DNA from: Planctomycetota bacterium
Lineage (GTDB): Bacteria; Planctomycetota; UBA1135; UBA2386
DNA: 34,012 nucleotides
NCBI GenBank assembly: GCA_020851075.1
Contig: JADZDL010000210.1
Location: forward strand, 1 to 34,012
Direction: 5' to 3'
Under the pieces are notes generated by a model. The model saw only the letters and a program-made list of their open reading frames with translations. It made no database searches and had not been told where the DNA came from. Below are positions 7,728 through 15,065 of the stretch, piece by piece. The translations under genes were made by a program, and so were the position numbers. Each line of letters begins with the position of its first letter. Positions within the stretch are counted from its first letter, which is position 1.

Positions 7728-8851
7728 ATCGCGCGCAATCGACGAATCTGCTGCTGTCGGCGAGCTTTGCGGTGCTCGCTGGCTGTTCGTCGGTGACGAC
7801 GATGTTCTCCACGCCCGGCGTGCACCCGGCCGAACGGCCGCTGCGCGTGGCTGGCACGTCGCTGTTTGACTGGAAGGGAGTGGTGCACTGCCACAGTCAC
7901 TTGTCGCACGACTGCGAAGGTACGATCGAGGAGATCTCGGCGGCGTGCGACGAGGCCGACATGGACTTCGTCGTGATGACCGACCACCAGACCGACGAGT
8001 CGATTCGCGAGGGTGTTCGCGGCTTCGTCGGCAACACGCTGTTTGTCCTAGGCGCCGAGGTGCGTTCTCCGCAGGGCACGCTGCTGGCGTTTCCGCTGAC
8101 CAAACCGCTGCGCCATTGGCAGCATCCTGGGTTGCTCGCCAAGGAAGCGCTGGCGCAAGGTGGCCTGGCGTTTGTGTGCCACGCCGAGTTGTGGAAGATC
8201 GGCTGGAATGTGCCAGGCTTGGCCGGCGCCGAGATCGTCAATCTGCACGCGGGTGCGATGACCGAAGGTTATCTAGGCACCTTGGGCACCGTGGTGTTCC
8301 TGCCGCTGCGTTCTCTCTTCGAACGCCTCTGTTTGCGCGATTCGCGCGTGTTGGATGCGTGGGACAACCATTTGCAACGCCAGCATCCGTTCACGCCGAT
8401 CGGCGGCAACGACGCCCATGCGAATCTGCGCGTCTACGGGGCTCTGGGGGGCACGATCGGCACATACCGCGAAGTGTTCCTCACGCTGAGCACGCACGTG
8501 CTTGCCGAACGGCTCGACGAACCCTCGCTGGTGGAGGCGTTCCGACTCGGTCGAACCTACGTCTCGTTTGACGTGTTTGGCGAAGGTGCGGGTTTTGACT
8601 TCCGCGCCGAAGATCGTGGTGTCGTGAGTATTGGTGGGGCCACCGTGGCGGCTTCTCCGGCGCTGCGACTGGCGGTGCGCACTCCGCAGGCTGGGCACAT
8701 CGTGCTGCTGCGCGACGGCAAGCCGATTCGTGAAGTGGACGGCGATTCGCTCGAGCTCACCTCGCCGCCGCCGGGCATCTACCGCACGGAAGTGAGCACG
8801 TCCGGTGGGCAGCCCTGGCTGTTCTCAAGCACGATTCGGGTGCTGCCGTAG
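7724..8851 (+). CDS. PHP-domain metal-dependent phosphoesterase-like lipoprotein
   Basis: The 375-aa product starts at GTG 7724. A short signal ends in lipobox V-L-A-G-C (Cys21), so the mature protein should be lipid-anchored outside the cytoplasm. PHP metal-ligand motifs follow: H55-C-H57-S-H59 near a second H-D, T-D87-H88, an H-A-E motif in mid-protein and a late G-G-N-D-A-H. Such domains bind two or three metal ions and hydrolyse phosphoesters. Known PHP enzymes are mostly cytoplasmic, so export is notable. A beta-rich C-terminal part (about 280-375, ending in P-P-P-G-I-Y-R-T-E-V) resembles a carbohydrate- or protein-binding module. The substrate is unknown. The preceding DUF1579 gene overlaps by four bases. 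Confidence 0.88.
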   Translation: MNRAQSTNLLLSASFAVLAGCSSVTTMFSTPGVHPAERPLRVAGTSLFDWKGVVHCHSHLSHDCEGTIEEISAACDEADMDFVVMTDHQTDESIREGVRGFVGNTLFVLGAEVRSPQGTLLAFPLTKPLRHWQHPGLLAKEALAQGGLAFVCHAELWKIGWNVPGLAGAEIVNLHAGAMTEGYLGTLGTVVFLPLRSLFERLCLRDSRVLDAWDNHLQRQHPFTPIGGNDAHANLRVYGALGGTIGTYREVFLTLSTHVLAERLDEPSLVEAFRLGRTYVSFDVFGEGAGFDFRAEDRGVVSIGGATVAASPALRLAVRTPQAGHIVLLRDGKPIREVDGDSLELTSPPPGIYRTEVSTSGGQPWLFSSTIRVLP

Positions 8852-8861
8852 CGGCCGTGGA

Positions 8862-9458
8862 TCAGAAGTTCCAGGCGTAGCCGACCCACAAGCGCGCTTC
8901 GTTCTGGCTTGGATTGCGCGGGTTATCGTGTCCGAGCGCGTTGGAGATGTGGTGGTAGGTCGCGCCGAGCAACAGGCTCGAACCTTCGCCCCACGGGATC
9001 TCCATGCCAGGGCCGAAACCGAACGTGAAGTTCCATTCGGTGCCGCCCGGCGGAACCGGCTCGGTGGCGTGCAGATAGCCGGCCGAGAAGTCGAGAAACA
9101 ACGGCAACGTGGGGTCGGGATAGATTCGCGCGAGACCCTCGAACTCGCCGCTGTAGGCATCTGGGCCACCGAGGAGCCAGGTGGCGAGGTTGCCGCCGAA
9201 GCCAAACGCGACGTTGTCGGAGTAGTGGTGGAAGGCGTATAGACCCGGCCCGAAGTCGTCGCTCTCCCCGTTGCCGTCCCAGAAGAACGAGCGCTGCAGG
9301 ATCGGGATGCCGTAGTGCACCCTGGCCTGCAGGAAGCTCTCCCCTTCGCGGCGCTGCAGGCCGGTGGGGACTTCCTGTGGCGGAATATGGGCGGGTGGGG
9401 TGCTGCAGGCGGCGAGGGCTGCGGCGGGCAGGAGAGAGAGGCGGATGGTGCGCAACAT
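8862..9458 (-). CDS. PagL-like lipid A 3-O-deacylase / acyloxyacyl hydrolase family, lipoprotein form
   Basis: The 198-aa product has a short signal ending in lipobox L-A-A-C (Cys18). The body alternates hydrophobic and polar residues like an eight-stranded outer-membrane barrel and ends in an aromatic residue (W-N-F), typical of outer-membrane proteins. Near the C-terminus, H170-I-S172-N-A followed by N-P-x-N-P-S-Q-N-E187 matches the PagL catalytic pattern H-x-S-N-A ... N ... E. PagL removes the 3-O acyl chain of lipid A. The lipobox cysteine is unusual for this family. It is 128 nt downstream of the GT39 gene. An inverted repeat (GGTGC/GCACC, 9468-9481) lies just before the start. Family call moderately sure; reaction inferred. 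Confidence 0.72.
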   Translation of the reverse strand: MLRTIRLSLLPAAALAACSTPPAHIPPQEVPTGLQRREGESFLQARVHYGIPILQRSFFWDGNGESDDFGPGLYAFHHYSDNVAFGFGGNLATWLLGGPDAYSGEFEGLARIYPDPTLPLFLDFSAGYLHATEPVPPGGTEWNFTFGFGPGMEIPWGEGSSLLLGATYHHISNALGHDNPRNPSQNEARLWVGYAWNF

Positions 9459-9586
9459 TCAGGCGGTGGTGCGAGCGCACCGTGAGTTGGTCCAGAAGCG
9501 GCGGCGGACTCTGCCCGTCGCAACGAATTCTGTGCAAGTGAAGGTCGGCGCGGCTTCCGGAACGCGACGCCATGGGATCGTTGGCA

Positions 9587-11116
9587 CTACTTGGCGAGCT
9601 GCGGGCCTCGGTACCCATGGCAGACGTAGATCTCGGTGTCGAACAGGTGGATGCCGAGGCGGGTGATCTTGACGCGTTCGACCTTCTCGACCTTCTCAAA
9701 GTGCGCCTTCGCGAGTTTGACCATGGCTTCGCGCACGTCGGGGCGCGGCAGCACGAAGATGGCGTTTTGGCCGATGCGCTCCTTGGGCGCGTCCCAGTGA
9801 TCAAACTGCAGGGCGTCGATGCCGACCACGTTCTGCGCCAGGGTGCTCTCGTACCCTTCGTCGATGGGGGGCGACGCGACCGCGCGCTCTTTGCCCCAGA
9901 AGATCTTGAGGTTGCGGCCGAGTTGAGCTGCGTCGCGGTAGTCCGCGGCGAAAAAGAACATATTGCCCTCGATGCCGTCCTCGAGGTCGACCTTGTCCTC
10001 CCAGGCTTCCGCATGCTGGGCGATCTCCTCCCATCCGGTCCACGATGAACCGCGGCCAGGCGGGAGCAGGCGGATCATGGGTGCCAGCGGAATTGCAAGC
10101 AGCAGCACCACGGCACTCAGGGCAGTCCACTTGAGTCGGCTTGGCCAGACCCGATCGATGCCGCTCTCTTGCCACCAGACCACGATGCCGAGCAGCAGCG
10201 GCACGTAGGCGGGTGTCAGCCAGTTTAGTTTGACCTGGATCCAGAGCGACTGAAACACCATGTAGCAAGGCAGCGGCAGGCCGAACGCGAGCAGCAGGAG
10301 CACGCGTGGATCGCTTGCGCGCAGGCGACGCAACGACCACCAGATCGAGGCTGGCAACAGCATGGCGAGCAGGGGGTTGAACAGGCCAAACTGGCCACCC
10401 ACGAGCTCCAGGATCCACTTCGCGGTGAGGCCACCGCGCGAGAAGCGATTCTCTGTCTGGAAGCGGAACGACTCGAAGTCGTTGCGTACGTTCCAGATCA
10501 CCACGGGCAGGAACACGACCGCCGCAAGCAACACGGCGAGGTAAGGCGCGGGGCGCTTCAGCTGGCGCCGAAGTTGTGGATCGAACAGCAGCATGGCGAC
10601 GCCCCCGACGGCGAGGAATGCGGCCGTGTACTTGCTCAGCAGGGCGAGGCCAGCGGCGACCCCCGCCATAGCCCACCAACGGTAACTGCCACTTCGCGCG
10701 CGCCACAAGGCCAGCAGCGTGAGGGTCCAGAAGCAGACGAGGGGTGGGTCCGGGTTGGCGAGGCAACGCGCGACGACGAGGATCGGGCAACCCATGCTCA
10801 CGAGCAGCCAGAGGCTCTGGCCAAACTTGCTGACCTGGAAGTCACGCAACAGCAGCACGCCAAACCAGGCCGTGCCGAGCCCGCACAACCACGTCCCAAA
10901 GCGCACGCCGATCGCGCCGTCGCCAAACAGGGCGGTGCCAAGCCAGATCAGCCAGGCGACCATCGGCGGGTGATCAAAGTACGACAGGTCCGGATGTTGC
11001 GCGTAGGTCCAGTAGTAGGCTTCCTGCGAGTAGACCGGCATGGAAGCGCACAGCCAGGCGCTGGCCAGGGCAGTCAGGGCAAACATCAGGGGGACGCTCG
11101 GCAGGCGCTGGAGCAT
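9587..11116 (-). CDS. Glycosyltransferase family 39 / ArnT-like integral membrane protein
   Basis: The 509-aa protein has about ten hydrophobic segments in its first 360 residues and a soluble C-terminal domain of about 140 residues. The first extracytoplasmic loop holds Q-E-A-Y-Y-W and Y-F-D-H-P-P-M, where GT39-type enzymes (PMT/ArnT/RgtA) carry their acidic catalytic residues and the H-P-P motif. Such enzymes move a sugar from a polyprenyl-phosphate donor to protein, lipid A or other envelope glycans. With the adjacent PagL-like gene on the same strand, lipid A or LPS modification is attractive but inferred. The divergent racemase gene begins 159 nt away. Confidence 0.88.
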   Translation of the reverse strand: MLQRLPSVPLMFALTALASAWLCASMPVYSQEAYYWTYAQHPDLSYFDHPPMVAWLIWLGTALFGDGAIGVRFGTWLCGLGTAWFGVLLLRDFQVSKFGQSLWLLVSMGCPILVVARCLANPDPPLVCFWTLTLLALWRARSGSYRWWAMAGVAAGLALLSKYTAAFLAVGGVAMLLFDPQLRRQLKRPAPYLAVLLAAVVFLPVVIWNVRNDFESFRFQTENRFSRGGLTAKWILELVGGQFGLFNPLLAMLLPASIWWSLRRLRASDPRVLLLLAFGLPLPCYMVFQSLWIQVKLNWLTPAYVPLLLGIVVWWQESGIDRVWPSRLKWTALSAVVLLLAIPLAPMIRLLPPGRGSSWTGWEEIAQHAEAWEDKVDLEDGIEGNMFFFAADYRDAAQLGRNLKIFWGKERAVASPPIDEGYESTLAQNVVGIDALQFDHWDAPKERIGQNAIFVLPRPDVREAMVKLAKAHFEKVEKVERVKITRLGIHLFDTEIYVCHGYRGPQLAK

Positions 11117-11170
11117 CTAGGGCATGCTACTGGTTACGAAGGGTGGCAAGGACCGCTGTTGTCGAGAAGG

Positions 11171-11189
11171 CGGAAACTCGTTGTTTCCG
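11171..11189. promoter_or_regulatory. Inverted repeat in divergent GT39/racemase intergenic region
   Basis: CGGAAAC (11171-11177) and GTTTCCG (11183-11189) form a perfect 7-bp inverted repeat with a 5-nt spacer, in a 159-nt region between divergent starts. It resembles a dimeric repressor operator. A second, stronger G+C hairpin (GCCCGG-GTCG-CCGGGC, 11200-11215) follows. No regulator gene is adjacent. Confidence 0.3.
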
Positions 11190-11275
11190 GTCTGCAGGCG
11201 CCCGGGTCGCCGGGCAATCGCGAGCAAGCGTGCCCCAGCAGTGGCTCCCACCAGACGCGCTGGCATGATGCGCGC

Positions 11276-12280
11276 ATGTTGCAGTTCTCGCAGGTGATCC
11301 AGGCTGTCGATTCCCACACCGCAGGCGAACCCACCCGCATCGTCACCGGCGGGCTGCCGCCGATCCCGGGGGCCACGATGGCCGAAAAACGGGCCAACCT
11401 GCAGAAGTCCTTCGACCATCTGCGTAGGGCGCTCGTGCTCGAACCACGTGGCCACGACGCGATCGTGCTGGCCTACCTGCTGCCTCCGTGCCGGCCCGAA
11501 GCACAGCTCGGTGTGGTGTTCGCCAATGATGCCGGCTACCTCGGCATGTGCGGTCACGGCGCGATCGGCGTAGCCACGGTCGCCGTTGCGATGGGCATGG
11601 TGCCAGCGATCGAGCCGTTCACCGATGTGGTGCTCGATACTCCCGCGGGAGCTGTGACGTGTCGGGTCGCCGTGCAGGGTGGCAAACCGAAGAGCGTCAC
11701 CATCACCAACGTGCCGTCATTCCTGTTCCGCCAGCGCGTGATCGTGCCGGTGCATGGATTTGGCAAGGTGGCCGCCGATGTGGCCTACGGTGGCAATTGG
11801 TTTGCGTTTGTCGAAGCGCAGCAGCTCGGCCTCGAAGTGAACAAGACCCACTTGCCGGTCCTGCTGCAGGCCGCGACCGCCGTGCGCGAGGCGCTCGTGC
11901 GCGAAGGGGTGCGCGGCGTGCATCCCCATGGTGGTGGCGAAGAGATCGTCGATCACGTGAAGTTGTTCTGTGGCATCGACGGGGAAGAACACGGCTCGCG
12001 CGCGCTCACGCTATGCCCTGGCGTTGCCTACGACCGTTCGCCGTGTGGCACGGGCACGTCGGCAAAACTCGCGGTCTTGCACGCCAAGGGCGAACTCGCG
12101 GTGGGCGAGTGGTTTGTCTCCGAGAGTGTGCTCGGCACGCGGTTCCGCGCTCGCGTCGTGAAGGAAGTGCAGGTCGGCCCTTTCACGGCGATCGTGCCCG
12201 AAGTCGAGGGTTCGGCCTGGATCACGGGCTTTCCCAACTTCGTATTCGATCCCGAGGACCCGTGCGTGCACGGGCTGTGA
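11276..12280 (+). CDS. Proline racemase family protein, probable 4-hydroxyproline 2-epimerase
   Basis: The 334-aa protein has both catalytic cysteines of the family: Cys92 in M-C-G-H-G and Cys257 in S-P-C-G-T-G-T-S-A. Two cysteines act as the base/acid pair that inverts the alpha carbon of proline or hydroxyproline. The related trans-3-hydroxy-L-proline dehydratases replace one Cys by Thr, so that activity is unlikely here. Length is normal for the family (about 310-345). The frame is open far upstream, but the conserved N-terminus (V-D-S-H-T-A-G-E-P-T-R) begins a dozen residues after ATG 11276. No other hydroxyproline catabolic genes are nearby, so the choice between proline and 4-hydroxyproline as substrate is open. 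Confidence 0.92.
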   Translation: MLQFSQVIQAVDSHTAGEPTRIVTGGLPPIPGATMAEKRANLQKSFDHLRRALVLEPRGHDAIVLAYLLPPCRPEAQLGVVFANDAGYLGMCGHGAIGVATVAVAMGMVPAIEPFTDVVLDTPAGAVTCRVAVQGGKPKSVTITNVPSFLFRQRVIVPVHGFGKVAADVAYGGNWFAFVEAQQLGLEVNKTHLPVLLQAATAVREALVREGVRGVHPHGGGEEIVDHVKLFCGIDGEEHGSRALTLCPGVAYDRSPCGTGTSAKLAVLHAKGELAVGEWFVSESVLGTRFRARVVKEVQVGPFTAIVPEVEGSAWITGFPNFVFDPEDPCVHGL

Positions 12281-12293
12281 CCCGCTGCGCACG

Positions 12294-12353
12294 GTTGCTT
12301 GAAGACCTGTTGCTTGAAGACCCGTTGCTTGACGACCCTGCTACTCGAAGACA
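12294..12353. repeat. 15-bp tandem repeat between convergent genes
   Basis: Three near-identical copies of a 15-bp unit (GTTGCTTGAAGACCT and variants) run from 12294 to 12338, followed by a degenerate fourth copy at 12339-12353. That fourth copy contains the stop codon and last residues of the minus-strand 125-aa gene. The unit length is a multiple of three, so the repeat could extend the protein tail if the stop were lost. It fills the space between two converging genes. Confidence 0.75.
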
Positions 12354-12718
12354 TCCGAGACGAGTTTCGTCCGGATGTAATCCTTGAAGCGTTCGATCAG
12401 GGGCTTCCAGCTGCGCCCCCACAAGATCAGAAGGGGAATCAGGCCGGCCGCGAGGATTCTCGCTCCCGCCGACGGCATCAGCGGGTTGAAGCCGAGGTTG
12501 GCGTTCCCCTGCGCGTCCTTCTTCAGCTTGATGGCGAGGCCGGTCCAGGCACTCTTCTTGATGACGATGTCCGCGCCAAGCAATTTGGTGGGATAGATAT
12601 CAAACTCCTTGCCCCAGTCTCGCTTGAGCTGTTTCAGCAATGAATCGACCGTCAAATCGGGCCTGCGACCAAGATCTACTTTGATGCGCCGGAACAGACC
12701 GCCACCGTGGAATTCCAT
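12341..12718 (-). CDS. Unrecognised 125-aa protein with one C-terminal membrane segment
   Basis: I do not recognise this family. From ATG 12718 (GGAG ten bases upstream on the minus strand) the product has a basic N-terminal alpha/beta part with L-L-K-Q-L-K-R-D-W-G-K-E-F and several Lys-rich turns. One hydrophobic segment follows at about residues 85-100 (A-G-L-I-P-L-L-I-L-W), then a short charged tail. It looks like a tail-anchored membrane protein. The frame is open upstream to 12787, but the nearer ATG has the ribosome site. The next gene upstream on this strand also encodes a small membrane protein, 91 nt away. The 3' end merges into the 15-bp tandem repeat. Confidence 0.6.
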   Translation of the reverse strand: MEFHGGGLFRRIKVDLGRRPDLTVDSLLKQLKRDWGKEFDIYPTKLLGADIVIKKSAWTGLAIKLKKDAQGNANLGFNPLMPSAGARILAAGLIPLLILWGRSWKPLIERFKDYIRTKLVSDVFE

Positions 12719-12809
12719 TTGGGTAATACTCCATCCCGCGCTGATTGGCGGGTGCCGCACGGTAGCGAGGCCTGACCAGTTCGACAATGCGGAAGGCCGG
12801 CGTTTGGGT

Positions 12810-13205
12810 CTAACCGTGACCCAGTCTGGTCAGTAGCGTCCCGCCAGCCTGCGCGGAAAACGTGCCGAAGGCCGCCAGGCCGAGGATGGCCCGCATGGCC
12901 TGTTCATCGGGCCAGACCATGGACGAACGCACGAACAGGAACACGAGTCCGAGCAGGAGCAGTTCGGAGAGGACAGCGATCCACTGGTCGCGCCAATCCA
13001 GGGCCAGGGCGAACAGCCGGCTCAGCAGGTCGCCCACGAGCACGCCGGTGAGCAGAGCGCGCCCACAGTCGTAGTGGTTCGCGATGCCCGCCAGGCACGC
13101 GTAGGCGAGTGCGCGCAGGACCAGCCCCGTGTAGCCGATGGCGGCGTCGACGCGGTTGCTGATCTCGATCTCGTTGGCGGACATCGAGTCGACCATCGGC
13201 AGCAT
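12810..13205 (-). CDS. Small unrecognised membrane protein (about four TM helices)
   Basis: The 131-aa product from ATG 13205 (in-frame ATGs at 13196 and 13184 are alternatives) has hydrophobic stretches at about residues 22-42, 48-66, 74-92 and 104-122 with charged turns between, consistent with four transmembrane helices. The N-terminus is acidic and soluble. I see no motif that names a family. It is divergent from the M14 peptidase gene with a gap of only 37 nt, so the two promoters must overlap the opposite coding or leader sequence. A longer version starting at 13286 would overlap the peptidase gene's start and is less likely. Confidence 0.6.
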   Translation of the reverse strand: MLPMVDSMSANEIEISNRVDAAIGYTGLVLRALAYACLAGIANHYDCGRALLTGVLVGDLLSRLFALALDWRDQWIAVLSELLLLGLVFLFVRSSMVWPDEQAMRAILGLAAFGTFSAQAGGTLLTRLGHG

Positions 13206-13242
13206 GGCGCATCGGGTGGAGTGCGCTATGTTCCCTGTTCCA

Positions 13243-14025
13243 ATGCGAGCCACGTTGTTGATGACATGCCTGCTGGCCGGGTGCACGGGTTTTCACCCGC
13301 TGCGCCCTTCCACCGCGGCGGATGCTGCCGTTGCCACCGATGCTTCCACGGCGCGTGAGGCCCAGCCGGTGGTTTGGAGCCCAAAGTGGCAGGCCATCGG
13401 TGAGAGTGTGCAGGGGCGGCCGCTGCGCATTGCGCGGCTCGGCCAGGGCCCGCGGCGCGTGCTCTGGGTCGGGGGCATTCACGGCAACGAACGTGAAGGG
13501 CGCATCAGCACGGCCGAACTGCCGCGGGCGCTCATGATGACGCCGGGGGCGCTTGAGCAGATCACGTTGACGATCCTCGAAGACGCCAACCCCGATGGCA
13601 CCGCGCAGAACACGCGGGGCAACGCGAAGGGCATCGATCTCAACCGCAACTACCCCGCCACCAACTTCAAGCCGAGTCGGCTGTTTGGTCTGCGGCCACT
13701 GGATCAACCCGAGGCGAAGGCGCTGCACGATCTGATCCTCGACGAACGGCCGCACCTCGTGATCGTGGCGCACAGTTGGCACGACGACCACTTCATCAAC
13801 TTCGATGGCCCGGCGGAACACCTCGCGGAGCGGTTCTCGCGGCTGTCCGGCTACCGCGTGAAGGAGTCTGACGACTTTGCGCCGACGCCGGGTTCGCTTG
13901 GCTCCTGGGTCGGCAAGACCTTGCGCATTCCGATTCTCACTCTCGAATACCATCGCGGCCGCGAACCCTGGGCGGCGTGGAACGACACCAAGGCGGCGAT
14001 CCTTTCCGTCGTGTTGTCCGGGTAG
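13243..14025 (+). CDS. M14-family zinc carboxypeptidase lipoprotein (MpaA-like)
   Basis: The 260-aa product starts with a compact signal ending in lipobox L-L-A-G-C (Cys14). M14 motifs follow in order: zinc ligands H80-G-N-E83 in G-G-I-H-G-N-E; N-P-D-G-T; substrate-binding arginine region R-G-N and L-N-R-N-Y-P; the third zinc ligand in A-H-S-W-H; and the catalytic glutamate in T-L-E-Y-H. The short length and H-G-N-E signature resemble murein peptide amidase A and other small bacterial M14 enzymes that cut gamma-D-Glu-diaminopimelate bonds. Here the enzyme is exported, unlike cytoplasmic MpaA. It heads an operon with two peptide-permease genes 20 nt downstream, suggesting trimming of peptides before import (inference). 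ATG 13228 is an alternative start. Confidence 0.87.
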   Translation: MRATLLMTCLLAGCTGFHPLRPSTAADAAVATDASTAREAQPVVWSPKWQAIGESVQGRPLRIARLGQGPRRVLWVGGIHGNEREGRISTAELPRALMMTPGALEQITLTILEDANPDGTAQNTRGNAKGIDLNRNYPATNFKPSRLFGLRPLDQPEAKALHDLILDERPHLVIVAHSWHDDHFINFDGPAEHLAERFSRLSGYRVKESDDFAPTPGSLGSWVGKTLRIPILTLEYHRGREPWAAWNDTKAAILSVVLSG

Positions 14026-14045
14026 CCGTTTCTCTGCGAGGAATC

Positions 14046-15065
14046 ATGTTGCGCTGGCTGTTGCTGCGATTTGCCTGGTTGCTGGTCACGCTGTTCGGAG
14101 TGACGTTTGTCACCTTCGTCATGCTCGACCAGGCGCCAGTGGATCGTGCGCAGCTTGAAGCGGCACAGCGGCTCGCGGATGGCAACTTCGCGGACTTGTC
14201 GGCGCGCGATCAGGCGATCGTCAAGCTGCGCGTGAGTTATGGTCTGATCGACGCCGAGACGTTGCAGCCGGCCCCGGTCTGGCAACGCTATACACGTTGG
14301 TTGCGCAACGCGGCGACGCTGCACCTCGCCGGCCCCGAAGTGGACAATGCCGCCTTCTGGCGGCGCATCACCGAGGCTCTGCCGGTGTCCATGCTGCTCG
14401 GCTTCCTGGGCCTGTTGTTTGCATTGCTCGTTGGCGTGCCGATCGGCGCCTGGTGCGGCATGAATGCGGGCTCGCGGCGTGATCGTGGGTTCTCGCAGGG
14501 GTTGTTCGTGCTCGCGGGCGTGCCGGAGTTCCTCATGGCCACGATGCTGCTGCTGGTGTTCAGCGCCGGCTGGCTGGGCTGGTTTCCATCTGGCGGCTTG
14601 CGGAGTGATGGGTCCGAGCATTGGGCGGTCTTTGCGCAGATCGTCGACTTTGGCTGGCACCTCGTGTTGCCGGTATTCGTGATGGCGAGCGGCCCGCTGG
14701 TGCTCATCGCACGTTTCCTGCGCGATTCTGTCGCGCGCGTCGCGGCGACCCCGTTTGCGGCCAATCTCTACGCGTTTGGGATCGAGACCGAAGTGGCGCG
14801 GTGGCGTCTGTTGCGCAACGGTGGCGCGCCCCTTGCGACCCTCGCGGGAAGCCTGCTGCCGATGCTCGTGGGCGGCTCGATCGTCGTCGAGAACCTCTTC
14901 TCACTCGATGGTCTCGGGCACCTGGCGTTCCGCGCCGTGCATGAGCAGGATCAGGCAATGGTGATGGCGCTCGTGTTGTTCACTTCGGTGGCGACGCTGC
15001 TGGCCCTCTCGGTTTCGGACTTGCTCCATCGACTCGTCGATCCCCGGGTGAGGCTGCAAGCGTGA
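14046..15065 (+). CDS. Peptide ABC transporter permease, OppB/DppB type
   Basis: The 339-aa integral membrane protein has an N-terminal membrane segment, a large extracytoplasmic loop (about residues 30-110) and five further hydrophobic segments, the layout of OppB/DppB permeases. The conserved family end G-G-S-I-V-V-E-N-L-F-S-L-D-G-L-G-H-L is present at about residues 275-295. A GAGGA ribosome site ends four bases before ATG 14046. The stop overlaps the next gene's GTG start, so the two permeases are translationally coupled. A binding protein and ATPases, required for transport, are not in this window. Confidence 0.9.
   Translation: MLRWLLLRFAWLLVTLFGVTFVTFVMLDQAPVDRAQLEAAQRLADGNFADLSARDQAIVKLRVSYGLIDAETLQPAPVWQRYTRWLRNAATLHLAGPEVDNAAFWRRITEALPVSMLLGFLGLLFALLVGVPIGAWCGMNAGSRRDRGFSQGLFVLAGVPEFLMATMLLLVFSAGWLGWFPSGGLRSDGSEHWAVFAQIVDFGWHLVLPVFVMASGPLVLIARFLRDSVARVAATPFAANLYAFGIETEVARWRLLRNGGAPLATLAGSLLPMLVGGSIVVENLFSLDGLGHLAFRAVHEQDQAMVMALVLFTSVATLLALSVSDLLHRLVDPRVRLQA

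Noticed and set aside
12294..12353. Tandem repeat as a CRISPR array
   Set aside because: The copies are directly adjacent 15-bp units with no spacers, too short for CRISPR repeats, and no cas gene is present.
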